Origin: Gammaproteobacteria bacterium
GTDB taxonomy: Bacteria; Pseudomonadota; Gammaproteobacteria; Pseudomonadales; Azotimanducaceae
DNA length: 56,970 nucleotides
Direction: 5' to 3'
Assembly: GCA_002725995.1 (NCBI GenBank)
Contig: PBRQ01000026.1
Span: 1-56,970, forward strand
The position numbers and the translations under genes are program-made. Shown here in pieces: positions 41,911 through 50,287 of this stretch (its first letter is position 1; every line of letters begins with the position of its first letter). The notes beneath the pieces are model-generated. The model was not told the origin of the DNA and made no database searches. It was given only the letters and a program-made list of their open reading frames with translations.

Positions 41911-44163
41911 ATGAGCGAATCACAAGAATACAAATACATAGGACAGAGAACCATTCGGCCGGATGGGTTTGACAAGGTTACTGGGCGAGCTGACTTTGGT
42001 GCTGACCTCTCGCTACCCGGTATGATCTGGGGGAAGATCCTACGCAGCCCTCACGCGCACGCGCGAATAAAAAATATTGATACCAGCAAGGCCGAAGCGC
42101 ACCCGGACGTGATGGCCGTCGTGACTCACCAGGATTTTCCCGCGGTCTCCGCTGGCGGGTTTGCAGTTGGAGAAGGTCAGGTAGACTTTAAAGACCTGTC
42201 AAGAAACGTCCTTGCCGATGATAAGGTGCTCTACCACGGACATGCCATTGCTGCTATTGCAGCAAAATCTGAGGCAGCTGCTGAGGCAGCACTGTCGCTA
42301 ATCGAAATTGATTTCGATGTCCTAATGCCGGTGCTGGATATTGCAGAAGCCATGAAGCCGGATTCACCACTACTGCATGATGATCTCTTTACCCAGGGTC
42401 TGGCGGAACAACCGGAGAAGGCATCGAATATCGCCAGCAGGATGGAGTTAAAGAAGGGTGATGTTGATGCTGGGTTTGCCGCAGCAGATGTTGTTGTTGA
42501 GCGGGATTTCAGTACACCCACCGTACACCAGGGATATATAGAGCCGCATGCAACGACGGTTCGTTATGATGAGGATGGCCAGTCAATGGTCTGGTGTTCG
42601 ACCCAGGGTCATTTCGATGTGCGCGCAATCATATCGACGCTGCTTAGCATGGACTTGAGCAAGCTGAAGGTGGTTGCCAGTGAGATCGGGGGCGGTTTTG
42701 GGGCCAAAACAACGGTCTACCTGGAACCGGTTGCGCTGATGCTGTCCAAAAAATCAGGCAGACCAGTGAAGATGGCGATGACCCGAGACGAAGTTTTCAG
42801 GGCATCAGGTCCTGGCTCAGCAACTCGCAGCCGGGTCAAAATTGGTGCCACGAAGGATGGCACGATCACCGCGATGCAGGCGCAACTCAACTATGCAGCA
42901 GGTGCGTTTAAGGGATCGCCAATGGGTCCCGGCTGTATGACGGCCTTCACGCCCTATGATGTTGAGAATATGTACGTTGAAGGTTATGACGTTGTTGTCA
43001 ATAAGCCAAAAGCCGCAGCCTATCGAGCACCGGGCGCGCCCCAGGCTGAATTTGCAGCGGAAATGGCAGTAAATGAACTGGCAGACAAGCTTGGTATCGA
43101 TCCGATCGAGTTTCGTCTACAAAACGCAGCGAAGGAAGGTACCCAGACTATCTACGGACCACAGCTAAAGGTTGTTGGGCTTGTAGAATGCCTTGAAGCG
43201 GCTAAAAATTCCCCTCAGTACAAGCAAGCCCTCGCTGAGAACCAGGGCAGGGGGCTGGCTGCAGGGTTCTGGTTCAATATTGGCGGCCAGTCCAGTGTTG
43301 TCATTAACATGAAGCCGGATGGAACGGGAACGATTGTCGAGGGCTCACCAGACATAGGCGGATCAAGGGCTTCGATGCAAATGATGGCAGCAGAGACACT
43401 CGGCATTGATACCAGCAGGTTGACCCCCGTTGTTGCGGATACCGAACACATAGCCTACAGCGCTACCACCGGCGGCAGCCGCACCACATTTGCAACTGGC
43501 ATGGCGGTCATTGAAGCTGCAGAGGATGTTGTGCGGCAGTTAAAGGAACGGGCGGCAGCGGTATGGAATGTAACCGTAGAGCAGATTGACTGGGCGGATG
43601 GCGTTGCCACCAATGTTGCGAGCGGTGACAAGCTGTCCGTTGCTGATATTTGTGAGACTGCAGATAAAACTGGCGGGCAGGTCTCAGGACGTGCAAATAT
43701 CAATGCCCGGGGTGCAGGACCCAGCTTTGCAGTGCACCTCTGTGATGTTGAAGTCGACAAGGAAACCGGTAAGACCGGTGTTGTTCGCTATACCGCAATC
43801 CAGGATGCTGGAAAAGCCATTCATCCAAGTTATGTGGAAGGGCAGTATCAGGGAGGTGCGGTACAAGGTATTGGTTGGGCTTTAAACGAGGAGTACGTAT
43901 ACAGTGAAGATGGTGTAATGGAAAATGCCGGCTTCCTGGATTATCGTATTCCGCTTTCTTCCGACCTGCCGATGATCGAAACCGTTATAGTCGAGGTCCC
44001 CAATTCGTTTCATCCATTTGGTGTAAGAGGCGTCGGTGAAACTGGAATTATCCCACCATTGGCAGCAGTCGCTACCGCTGTAAGTGATGCAATTGGTGTG
44101 CGTATGGGAGATCTGCCCTGTTCACCACCGAAGGTGCTTAAGGCGATCCAGGATGCGAGCTAG
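41911..44163 (+). CDS. Molybdenum hydroxylase, molybdopterin-binding large subunit (CoxL/XdhA-like)
   Basis: The 750-residue catalytic subunit. It has the a/b hammerhead domain (IGQRTIRPDGFDKVTGRADFGAD, then RSPHAHARI) and molybdopterin-binding domains with EIGGGFGAKTTVYLEPVAL near 256, AAYRAPGAPQAEFAAE near 369 and the catalytic Glu in GVGETGIIPPLA (Glu710). The active-site loop reads AYRAPG; it is neither the AYxCSFR of form I CO dehydrogenase nor the AYRGAGR of form II, so CO is not the likely substrate. Start ATG 41911 lies behind GAGGAGGGG. The substrate is unknown: an N-heterocycle, aldehyde or similar hydroxylation. Confidence 0.92.
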   Translation: MSESQEYKYIGQRTIRPDGFDKVTGRADFGADLSLPGMIWGKILRSPHAHARIKNIDTSKAEAHPDVMAVVTHQDFPAVSAGGFAVGEGQVDFKDLSRNVLADDKVLYHGHAIAAIAAKSEAAAEAALSLIEIDFDVLMPVLDIAEAMKPDSPLLHDDLFTQGLAEQPEKASNIASRMELKKGDVDAGFAAADVVVERDFSTPTVHQGYIEPHATTVRYDEDGQSMVWCSTQGHFDVRAIISTLLSMDLSKLKVVASEIGGGFGAKTTVYLEPVALMLSKKSGRPVKMAMTRDEVFRASGPGSATRSRVKIGATKDGTITAMQAQLNYAAGAFKGSPMGPGCMTAFTPYDVENMYVEGYDVVVNKPKAAAYRAPGAPQAEFAAEMAVNELADKLGIDPIEFRLQNAAKEGTQTIYGPQLKVVGLVECLEAAKNSPQYKQALAENQGRGLAAGFWFNIGGQSSVVINMKPDGTGTIVEGSPDIGGSRASMQMMAAETLGIDTSRLTPVVADTEHIAYSATTGGSRTTFATGMAVIEAAEDVVRQLKERAAAVWNVTVEQIDWADGVATNVASGDKLSVADICETADKTGGQVSGRANINARGAGPSFAVHLCDVEVDKETGKTGVVRYTAIQDAGKAIHPSYVEGQYQGGAVQGIGWALNEEYVYSEDGVMENAGFLDYRIPLSSDLPMIETVIVEVPNSFHPFGVRGVGETGIIPPLAAVATAVSDAIGVRMGDLPCSPPKVLKAIQDAS

Positions 44164-44215
44164 TTCTTGTCCGTTTTCAATTGTCGTGCGGGCTGCTTCT
44201 TAGCCCTTATTCACG

Positions 44216-44458
44216 ATGGCTAAAGTTATCTTCTCTAGTGAGTTACAACTACTTACCGGAGAAGATTCCGTGAGTATTGCGGCGACGAACTATCGCGACC
44301 TGGTGGCCGAACTGCTTTTGCGATACAAAAAGCTCAGCGAAGGTGAGATCTTGAAAATGGCCGTTGCCATAGATGGTGAGGTCATACCCGACCCCTTGCT
44401 TGAGCCTGTGCCTTCGAACGGTGAGGTCCACTTTCTGTACAGGATATCCGGCGGATGA
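44216..44458 (+). CDS. MoaD/ThiS-like ubiquitin-fold protein ending in Gly-Gly
   Basis: An 80-residue beta-grasp protein ending RISGG, the C-terminal di-glycine used by sulfur carriers such as MoaD and ThiS. The pattern KVIFSSELQLLTGE ... ATNYRDLVAELLLRYKKL ... MAVAIDGEVIPDPLLEPVPSNGEVHFL matches MoaD-type small subunits. It lies 52 bases after the large molybdenum hydroxylase subunit and one base before the secreted unknown gene. It might serve molybdenum cofactor sulfur transfer for the enzyme upstream, or act as a protein modifier; no MoaE or E1-like gene is near. Confidence 0.75.
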   Translation: MAKVIFSSELQLLTGEDSVSIAATNYRDLVAELLLRYKKLSEGEILKMAVAIDGEVIPDPLLEPVPSNGEVHFLYRISGG

Positions 44459-44459
44459 T

Positions 44460-45473
44460 ATGAAATATGTCGCCCTTTTTTTTCTCGCTCTGCTACTGCT
44501 CTCAGCAGCACCTTTGGTATACCGGTTGGGTATAGGCTTGTCGCAGGGCTACGATGTTGAAAATGCCATCCGCTACTATTTTGCCGATAGACCAGGGGGG
44601 ACAACCATTGGCGAAGATAAAGTCCCCTTAGTCTCGTATGAGGTTACCTGGGAAGGTGATGTTGAAAATCATCGGTTGCTAGAAGCCAGTGGTCTGGCGC
44701 AGTCCAGTGTTTCACCGGGTGTGCTTTTTTCGGTTAATGATAGCGGTAGTGATGCGGAACTATTTGCCCTTGACAGCAGTGGCAATGATCTTGGTTTCTG
44801 GGAGGTGGATACAGAGAAAAACGTCGACTGGGAGGACCTCGCATCTTTCATGTTCAAAGGTGAACCCTACCTTCTGATTGCGGATACAGGTGATAATTTT
44901 CACTGGCGACCGACTGTTGAATTCATCATCATCCGTGAACCCGATACGGAATCACTGGCAATGGGTGCGATTCTCCCGGTTGAGTGGAAAATTCAGGTTC
45001 AATACCCAAACGGTTATCGAGATTGTGAGTCTGTGGCAGTGGATGAGCAGAGTGAGACCATCCTCTTTATCAGTAAGCGAACCGTCCCTGCTGAGGTGTA
45101 TCGTATCCCCCTGAAGCCTTCTACTCAGGAGGTTAGGGCCACTCGAATGGCATTGCTCAATACCATTCCACAGCCCAGTGAACAGGATAAATGGGAAGAT
45201 CCGAAATATGGTCTAAACCGTTCCCAACCGACGGCATTTGACATACGCGGTAACAAGGCTGTTGTATTTACCTACAAGGATGCCTATCTCTTCAAGCGGG
45301 GCTGGCGAGACAACTGGATTGATGCCTTCTCGAAAATACCGGTACGCATTCCTCTGCCGCCGGTATATGCACAGGAGGCGGGCCTGATTACACGGTCCGA
45401 AAAGTTCCTCTATGTCACCAGTGAACGGAAAAAGGGTACCGACAGGGTTGGTTTATTTCGGGTTGAGCTCTGA
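44460..45473 (+). CDS. Exported protein of unknown function, probable beta-propeller
   Basis: A 337-residue protein starting at ATG 44460 (MKYVALFFLALLLLSAAP), which gives a signal peptide or membrane anchor; the longer upstream frame overlaps the MoaD-like gene out of frame and is rejected. The body repeats strands of the type SGLAQSSVSPGVLFSVNDSG, AELFALDSSGNDLGFWEV and DWEDLASF..GEPYLLIADTGDN, recalling propeller-like proteins that couple acidic turns to calcium. No enzyme motif is recognised. One base separates it from the MoaD-like stop, so it is part of the same transcript. Its relation to the molybdenum enzyme is unknown. Confidence 0.65.
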   Translation: MKYVALFFLALLLLSAAPLVYRLGIGLSQGYDVENAIRYYFADRPGGTTIGEDKVPLVSYEVTWEGDVENHRLLEASGLAQSSVSPGVLFSVNDSGSDAELFALDSSGNDLGFWEVDTEKNVDWEDLASFMFKGEPYLLIADTGDNFHWRPTVEFIIIREPDTESLAMGAILPVEWKIQVQYPNGYRDCESVAVDEQSETILFISKRTVPAEVYRIPLKPSTQEVRATRMALLNTIPQPSEQDKWEDPKYGLNRSQPTAFDIRGNKAVVFTYKDAYLFKRGWRDNWIDAFSKIPVRIPLPPVYAQEAGLITRSEKFLYVTSERKKGTDRVGLFRVEL

Positions 45474-45560
45474 CAGACAGGTATAGACTTGACAGTAGTT
45501 CGACGAAACACCGAAGTCAGGATTGAAAAACCTGACGATTAGACAAGGCCTTCTATTAGT

Positions 45561-46580
45561 TTAAGGCTCGCTGTAGCCCTTGGGATTGCGCTTCTGCCAG
45601 TTCCAGGCGTCGCGGCAGATATCCTCAATGGACTTTTTCGTCTGCCAGTTCAACTCAGCCTTAGCCAGGGCCGGGTTCGTATAGCTCACAGGGATATCTC
45701 CTGGTCGTCGGGCACCTATCACGAAGGGTATTGTCAGGCTATTCGCTGATTCAAAGGCTCTGATGATATCCAATACCGAGGACCCAGTGCCTGTGCCAAG
45801 ATTGTAGGCAACTAAGCCGGGCTTTTCTTTCAACTTCTCGATTGCAGCTATGTGACCCTTTGCCAGGTCGACTACGTGAATGTAGTCGCGGATGCAGGTG
45901 CCATCTGGCGTGGGGTAATCATCACCAAACACGACCAGCTTATCGCGCATGCCCACCGCTACTTGGCTGATAAAAGGCAGGAGGTTGTTTGGGATGCCGG
46001 TGGGGTCCTCACCTATATCGCCGCTCACATGAGCACCGCCAGGATTGAAATAGCGTAATAGCGCAACATTGAATTCAGGTTGTGCTGTTGACAGGTCCTG
46101 CAGGATCTTCTCGATCATGGCCTTAGACTGGGCATAGGGGTTAGTTGCGTCAATAACCGGCGTTTCCTCATCGATTGGCATCCTTATCGGCTCGCCATAG
46201 ACGGTTGCAGAAGAAGAGAAAACGAGGTCCCGGACCCCCGAAGCAATCATCGACTCACAGAGATTGATCGTGGATAGAATATTTATCTTGTAATAGGTGA
46301 GGGGCTCGCTGACGGATTCACCAACTGCCTTGAGGCCGGCAAAGTGGATAACGGCTTCAATCTTGTGCTCATCAAGAACATCCTTAAGCCTGGTTGTGTA
46401 CAGCAGGTCTTCTTTGTAGAAAGAAACCCTTTTGTTGGTGAGCTTTTCTATCCGCTCTACCACCTTAAATGAACTGTTGGAGAGGTTGTCTATGATCGTA
46501 ACACTGTGCCCCTCTTTCAGCAGTTCAACAGCGGTATGACTGCCAATATAACCAGCACCTCCTGTCAGAAGGATGTTCAC
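45561..46580 (-). CDS. galE: UDP-glucose 4-epimerase
   Basis: GalE interconverts UDP-glucose and UDP-galactose for LPS or exopolysaccharide sugars. The 339-residue extended SDR has GGAGYIGSHTAVELL at 7-21 for NAD, VIHFAGLKAVGES near 79, FSSSATVYG with the catalytic Ser/Thr near 122, and NPYAQSKAMIE with the YxxxK pair near 148. RPGDIPVSYTNPALAKAELNW is the GalE C-terminal signature. Its ATG overlaps the stop of the upstream HAD gene by four bases. Confidence 0.95.
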   Translation of the reverse strand: MNILLTGGAGYIGSHTAVELLKEGHSVTIIDNLSNSSFKVVERIEKLTNKRVSFYKEDLLYTTRLKDVLDEHKIEAVIHFAGLKAVGESVSEPLTYYKINILSTINLCESMIASGVRDLVFSSSATVYGEPIRMPIDEETPVIDATNPYAQSKAMIEKILQDLSTAQPEFNVALLRYFNPGGAHVSGDIGEDPTGIPNNLLPFISQVAVGMRDKLVVFGDDYPTPDGTCIRDYIHVVDLAKGHIAAIEKLKEKPGLVAYNLGTGTGSSVLDIIRAFESANSLTIPFVIGARRPGDIPVSYTNPALAKAELNWQTKKSIEDICRDAWNWQKRNPKGYSEP

Positions 46581-47218
46581 CTGAGACCAAACCCAAGTAT
46601 TGCCTCGAGATCATCAAGGGCCTGTTTGGCAGTCAGCACTTTAATCGTCGTCATGCCAAGTTTTCTAGCGGGTTTGAGGTTAATGCCCAGGTCGTCCAGA
46701 AAAATGGCCTCAGCTGGTTCGATGTCCATATGACTGCAGGCGAGTTTGTAGATTTCCGGGTCAGGTTTTCGGATGCCGGCCTTGCTTGATTCGATGACAA
46801 TATCAAATAGCGCCATAACTTCATTCATACGCGCGACCCTGCTTGGGTCCTTCGTCATGGAAGGGCCCTCTCCGGTTTTGACATTGTTTGTAATGCAGCC
46901 GATTTGGAGCCTGGACTTAATGATTTTCAGGGCATTAACCATTTCTTCCCGCAGGTCACCAGACAATAAATCCAACACCTGGGAGCCACTCACTTCATGG
47001 CCGAGGGAAAGCGCTTCACCTGCGAACTTGGCATCGAATTCGTCGACACCTATCTGGTTGCTCTCAAGTTGTGCCCAGGCATTTGTTTCCGGGTCAGTCG
47101 CATTGATGGAGCGGATAAGGTCCTTCGGCAGCCTATTCGCCGCTTCGAAGCGATTAAATGCCTCGAAAGGGCTCGAGGTGATTACACCGCCAAAATCCCA
47201 TAATATTGCTTTGATCAT
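46577..47218 (-). CDS. HAD-superfamily hydrolase
   Basis: A HAD phosphatase of about 213 residues, starting at the ATG that gives MIKAILWDFGGVITSSP; an upstream ATG at 47245 adds nine unlike residues. Motif I is WDFGGV (the second Asp is replaced by Gly-Gly, as in epoxide-hydrolase-like and some dehalogenase members), motif II CITNN near 104, motif III Lys in SSKAGIRKPDPEIY, and motif IV FLDDLGINL. Because motif I lacks the usual DxD, phosphatase activity is uncertain. It overlaps galE and lies 85 bases from lpxA on the same strand. Confidence 0.8.
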   Translation of the reverse strand: MIKAILWDFGGVITSSPFEAFNRFEAANRLPKDLIRSINATDPETNAWAQLESNQIGVDEFDAKFAGEALSLGHEVSGSQVLDLLSGDLREEMVNALKIIKSRLQIGCITNNVKTGEGPSMTKDPSRVARMNEVMALFDIVIESSKAGIRKPDPEIYKLACSHMDIEPAEAIFLDDLGINLKPARKLGMTTIKVLTAKQALDDLEAILGFGLR

Positions 47219-47303
47219 TGTCTGCCTATTTTCTAAATACGGCACTATACCCTACGGAACAAAACAACCCTAAAGGGCAAAACACGCGTATTGATGAGTT
47301 GCT

Positions 47304-48119
47304 TTAACTTACATTGATTTCGAATGTTGCGGATTCTGGTCGAGCCAGACCGCGTTGGGAGGAATTGATCGCTTCGATCAAAAGGGCGACCCTCGGGGAA
47401 TCAGGAAACTCGTCTTTGACTTCTGCGACCGCGGCTTCAAGCCTCAGTTCACGCATGAACAGGATTCTGAAAGCCTTTCTAACCTCACTGATCTCTTCTG
47501 TGCTGTAGCCCGCACGCTCCATTCCTACTTTATTGATGACGCGCATGTGTGCTGGAGTACCGTCAGCGATGGTGAATGGAAGGACATCCTGGACTACTTT
47601 TCCCATCCCGCCAACCATGGCGGCCGTACCGACGTGGCAAAACTGGTGAATGGCGGACAGACCGCCTATGTTGGCGTGATCGCCTATGGTCACGTGACCG
47701 CCGAGGGTTGCACTATGGCTCATAACGACGTGATTACCCACCATACAATTGTGAGCGACATGGGAATGGGCAAGCAGGGCGCAATCGTCTCCTACCTTGG
47801 TCGAGCTACCATCTTCCGTACCATTGTGGACGCTGACAAATTCACGGATGATATTGCGGTTGCCGATTTCAGTGTAGGTGATCGTATCGGCGACATGCTT
47901 GAGATCCTGTGATTGCACCCCAAGGGTGACGAAGGGATATATATCACAGTCCTCTCCGATAACCGTATGAGGCTCCACGACGACGTGAGAGCGCAAATGT
48001 GTATTGGCACCTATTTGAGTGTTTGCAGTGATGGTACAGAAGGGGCCAATCACACAGCTGTCGCCAATTTCTGCCTTTGCATCAACTACAGCATGCTTAT
48101 CTACCTGAATCACACTCAA
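47304..48119 (-). CDS. lpxA: UDP-N-acetylglucosamine acyltransferase
   Basis: LpxA transfers a 3-hydroxyacyl chain from ACP to the 3-OH of UDP-GlcNAc, the first step of lipid A. The 271-residue left-handed beta-helix has hexapeptide repeats from about residue 5 to 180, HNGTEDGSSTKVGDD, the catalytic His in HSHVAHNCMVGNHV near 123, and NIGGLSAIHQFCHVG near 153-167. The C-terminal helical domain follows. It stands outside the usual lpxD-fabZ-lpxA-lpxB cluster and is divergent from fabA. It could be the only lpxA or a paralogue; the acyl-length ruler residue cannot be judged by eye. Confidence 0.9.
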   Translation of the reverse strand: MSVIQVDKHAVVDAKAEIGDSCVIGPFCTITANTQIGANTHLRSHVVVEPHTVIGEDCDIYPFVTLGVQSQDLKHVADTITYTEIGNRNIIREFVSVHNGTEDGSSTKVGDDCALLAHSHVAHNCMVGNHVVMSHSATLGGHVTIGDHANIGGLSAIHQFCHVGTAAMVGGMGKVVQDVLPFTIADGTPAHMRVINKVGMERAGYSTEEISEVRKAFRILFMRELRLEAAVAEVKDEFPDSPRVALLIEAINSSQRGLARPESATFEINVS

Positions 48120-48285
48120 TCCCCCGATATCCAGTTTGCAATTCTATTTGACATTCCTGGTCTTGGCAAAGTTCCATCTGTATCAGGGTAGTTCAGAAAT
48201 CAGTGGATTGGATTGAGAATGGCTTTGCTCGTGACACTTTTCGTCCTTCAATTTTGACCGTTAACCGCTGATGCTTTCACAATGA

Positions 48286-48291
48286 TATAAT
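48286..48291 (+). promoter_or_regulatory. Possible -10 element for fabA-fabB
   Basis: TATAAT lies 67 bases before the fabA ATG. A TTGACC at 48254-48259 is too far (26-base spacer), and no better -35 was found. No FadR or FabR operator was recognised. Confidence 0.35.
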
Positions 48292-48357
48292 TGTGCTTTA
48301 TCAGTTTTTGAGTGGTGTTGATGTTTTTTCTAAATAGGCTGGCTAGCCGATAATCGC

Positions 48358-48918
48358 ATGGATAAAAAGAAACGCGTGGAAACTCCTCTACCGAATCGCT
48401 CACTTATCGACCAGCATTCATTTTCAAAGGCAGAACTCCTGGCCTGCGGGCTGGGTGAATTGTTTGGTCCCGGGCGCGCACAACTGCCCATTGATGAGAT
48501 GTTGATGGTTGATAGGATTACTGATATCAGCGAAACCGGAGGTAGCAGAGGCAAGGGCCTGATTCATGCTGAGATGGATCTAAATCCAGATCTCTGGTTT
48601 TTCAAGTGCCACTTTGTTGGTGACCCGGTCATGCCCGGCTGCCTGGGTCTGGATGCCCTGTGGCAATTGGTGGGCTTCTTCTTGGCCTGGAAAGGAAACT
48701 GGGGGCTGGGAAGGGCGCTCGGTTGTGGCAAGGTCAGCTTCCGGGGACAGGTTTTACCCACTGCTAAACAGCTCCAATATGTGATTGATATTACACGGGT
48801 CAGAGGAGGGAAAATGGCGATGGGTATCGCGGACTGCGAAGTTATGGTCGATCAGCAACCTATATACTCTGCCAAGGACATTAAAGTTGGCCTATTCTCT
48901 TCAATGGATGAATTCTAG
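48358..48918 (+). CDS. fabA: 3-hydroxydecanoyl-ACP dehydratase/isomerase
   Basis: FabA dehydrates 3-hydroxydecanoyl-ACP and isomerises the double bond, the entry to anaerobic unsaturated fatty acid synthesis. The 186-residue hot-dog protein has [22 protein letters not shown], then the catalytic His in [22 protein letters not shown] (His85) and Asp99. It is about 15 residues longer than E. coli FabA at the N-terminus. fabB follows after eight bases, the common FabA-FabB pair of gammaproteobacteria. Confidence 0.97.
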   Translation: MDKKKRVETPLPNRSLIDQHSFSKAELLACGLGELFGPGRAQLPIDEMLMVDRITDISETGGSRGKGLIHAEMDLNPDLWFFKCHFVGDPVMPGCLGLDALWQLVGFFLAWKGNWGLGRALGCGKVSFRGQVLPTAKQLQYVIDITRVRGGKMAMGIADCEVMVDQQPIYSAKDIKVGLFSSMDEF

Positions 48919-48926
48919 GTGATCAA

Positions 48927-50141
48927 ATGAAAAGAGCAGTTATAACGGGAATGGGTCTGGTTTCTCCCCTTGGGAATAATCTGGCGGAAACCTTGAATGC
49001 TCTAAAAGAAATGCAATCCGGTATCCGTCTTCAGGAGGAATACCAGGAACGTGGTTTAAGGAGCCATGTTGCTGGCAGTATTCACATCGACATTGAAGAG
49101 CGCATTGACCGTAAATTGCGCCGATTTATGGGTGATGCAGCGGCCTATTCGTACATCTCTCTGGTTGAAGCTTTAGCGGATGCAGGTCTCGATGATACCG
49201 ATATTTCCAACATTCGAACCGGGCTAGTCGCCGGTTCCGGTGGTGCTTCTTCTTCAAATCTCGTTGAAGCAGCGGACATTTTGCGCAAAAAAGGTCTGAA
49301 GCGAATCGGCCCCTATCGCGTAACGCGCACCATGAGTTCAACGGTCTCGGCTTGCCTGGCGACACCTTTCTCGATCAAGGGCGTTAATTATTCTATTACC
49401 TCCGCCTGCTCAACAAGTGCGCACTGTATTGGTCATGCAGCCGAGCTTATCCAATTAGGTAAACAAGACGTTGTTTTTGCGGGGGGTGGAGAAGAAGAAC
49501 ACTGGAGTATGACTTCCCTTTTTGATGCGATGGGAGCACTTTCAACGCAAAGAAACGATCAGCCAGATCAGGCCTCCAGAGCTTATGACAAAGACCGTGA
49601 TGGATTTGTTATAGCCGGTGGTGGTGGTTTTGTGGTGGTTGAGGAACTGGAACATGCCCGGGCACGAGGCGCAAAAATTTATGCAGAATTAGCAGGCTAT
49701 GGTGCAACTTCTGATGGTCACGACATGGTTGCTCCCTCTGGAGAGGGCGGGGAAAGGGCAATGGCGCTGGCCCTGTCTACGGTTGATGGACCTATCGATT
49801 ACATTAATGCCCATGGCACCAGCACCCCTGCTGGGGATCCACCAGAAATAGCTGCGATTGAACGCGTCTTTGGCGACTCAATACCGAAAATAAGCTCGAC
49901 GAAATCATTGTCTGGACACTCGCTGGGTGCCGCCGGTGTACATGAGGCGATCTATTCATTGCTGATGCTCGAAAATGATTTTATCTGCGCTTCTGCAAAT
50001 ATCGAGAATCTTGACCCGGTTTTTGAAAATACGCCCATCGTAAGGAGCCGGATTGACCAGGCGGGGATCAGGACTGTAATGTCGAACAGCTTTGGATTTG
50101 GCGGCACCAACGCCGTCCTTATATTTCAGAAGTTGGACTAG
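48927..50141 (+). CDS. fabB: 3-oxoacyl-ACP synthase I
   Basis: FabB extends the cis-unsaturated acyl-ACP made by FabA. The 404-residue enzyme has [16 protein letters not shown] at the start, the nucleophile Cys in [20 protein letters not shown] near 160, His in [13 protein letters not shown] near 293, and His in [18 protein letters not shown] near 328; [14 protein letters not shown] closes the fold. The Leu-Ser in SLSGH and the pairing with fabA support FabB over FabF. Its end overlaps, in another frame, the region from which the MATE frame opens. Confidence 0.96.
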   Translation: MKRAVITGMGLVSPLGNNLAETLNALKEMQSGIRLQEEYQERGLRSHVAGSIHIDIEERIDRKLRRFMGDAAAYSYISLVEALADAGLDDTDISNIRTGLVAGSGGASSSNLVEAADILRKKGLKRIGPYRVTRTMSSTVSACLATPFSIKGVNYSITSACSTSAHCIGHAAELIQLGKQDVVFAGGGEEEHWSMTSLFDAMGALSTQRNDQPDQASRAYDKDRDGFVIAGGGGFVVVEELEHARARGAKIYAELAGYGATSDGHDMVAPSGEGGERAMALALSTVDGPIDYINAHGTSTPAGDPPEIAAIERVFGDSIPKISSTKSLSGHSLGAAGVHEAIYSLLMLENDFICASANIENLDPVFENTPIVRSRIDQAGIRTVMSNSFGFGGTNAVLIFQKLD

Positions 50142-50287
50142 ACATCTCGGGTATAGACCAGCAGGCCGATCTTCAGGAAGAAGCCACATCGGTTCTTGAT
50201 TCCGGGTCTAAGACTTCACTTGAAAGCCCACAACTCGGTATCTGGGATCTTGCATGGCCCGCCATTCTGGGCAACCTCCTTTTCGCC

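Noticed and set aside
42990..43030. Carbon monoxide dehydrogenase call for the molybdenum hydroxylase
   Set aside because: The active-site loop is AYRAPG, not the CO dehydrogenase form I or II sequence.
44373..44459. Longer start of the exported unknown
   Set aside because: It overlaps the MoaD-like gene out of frame; the ATG at 44460 opens directly on a signal peptide.
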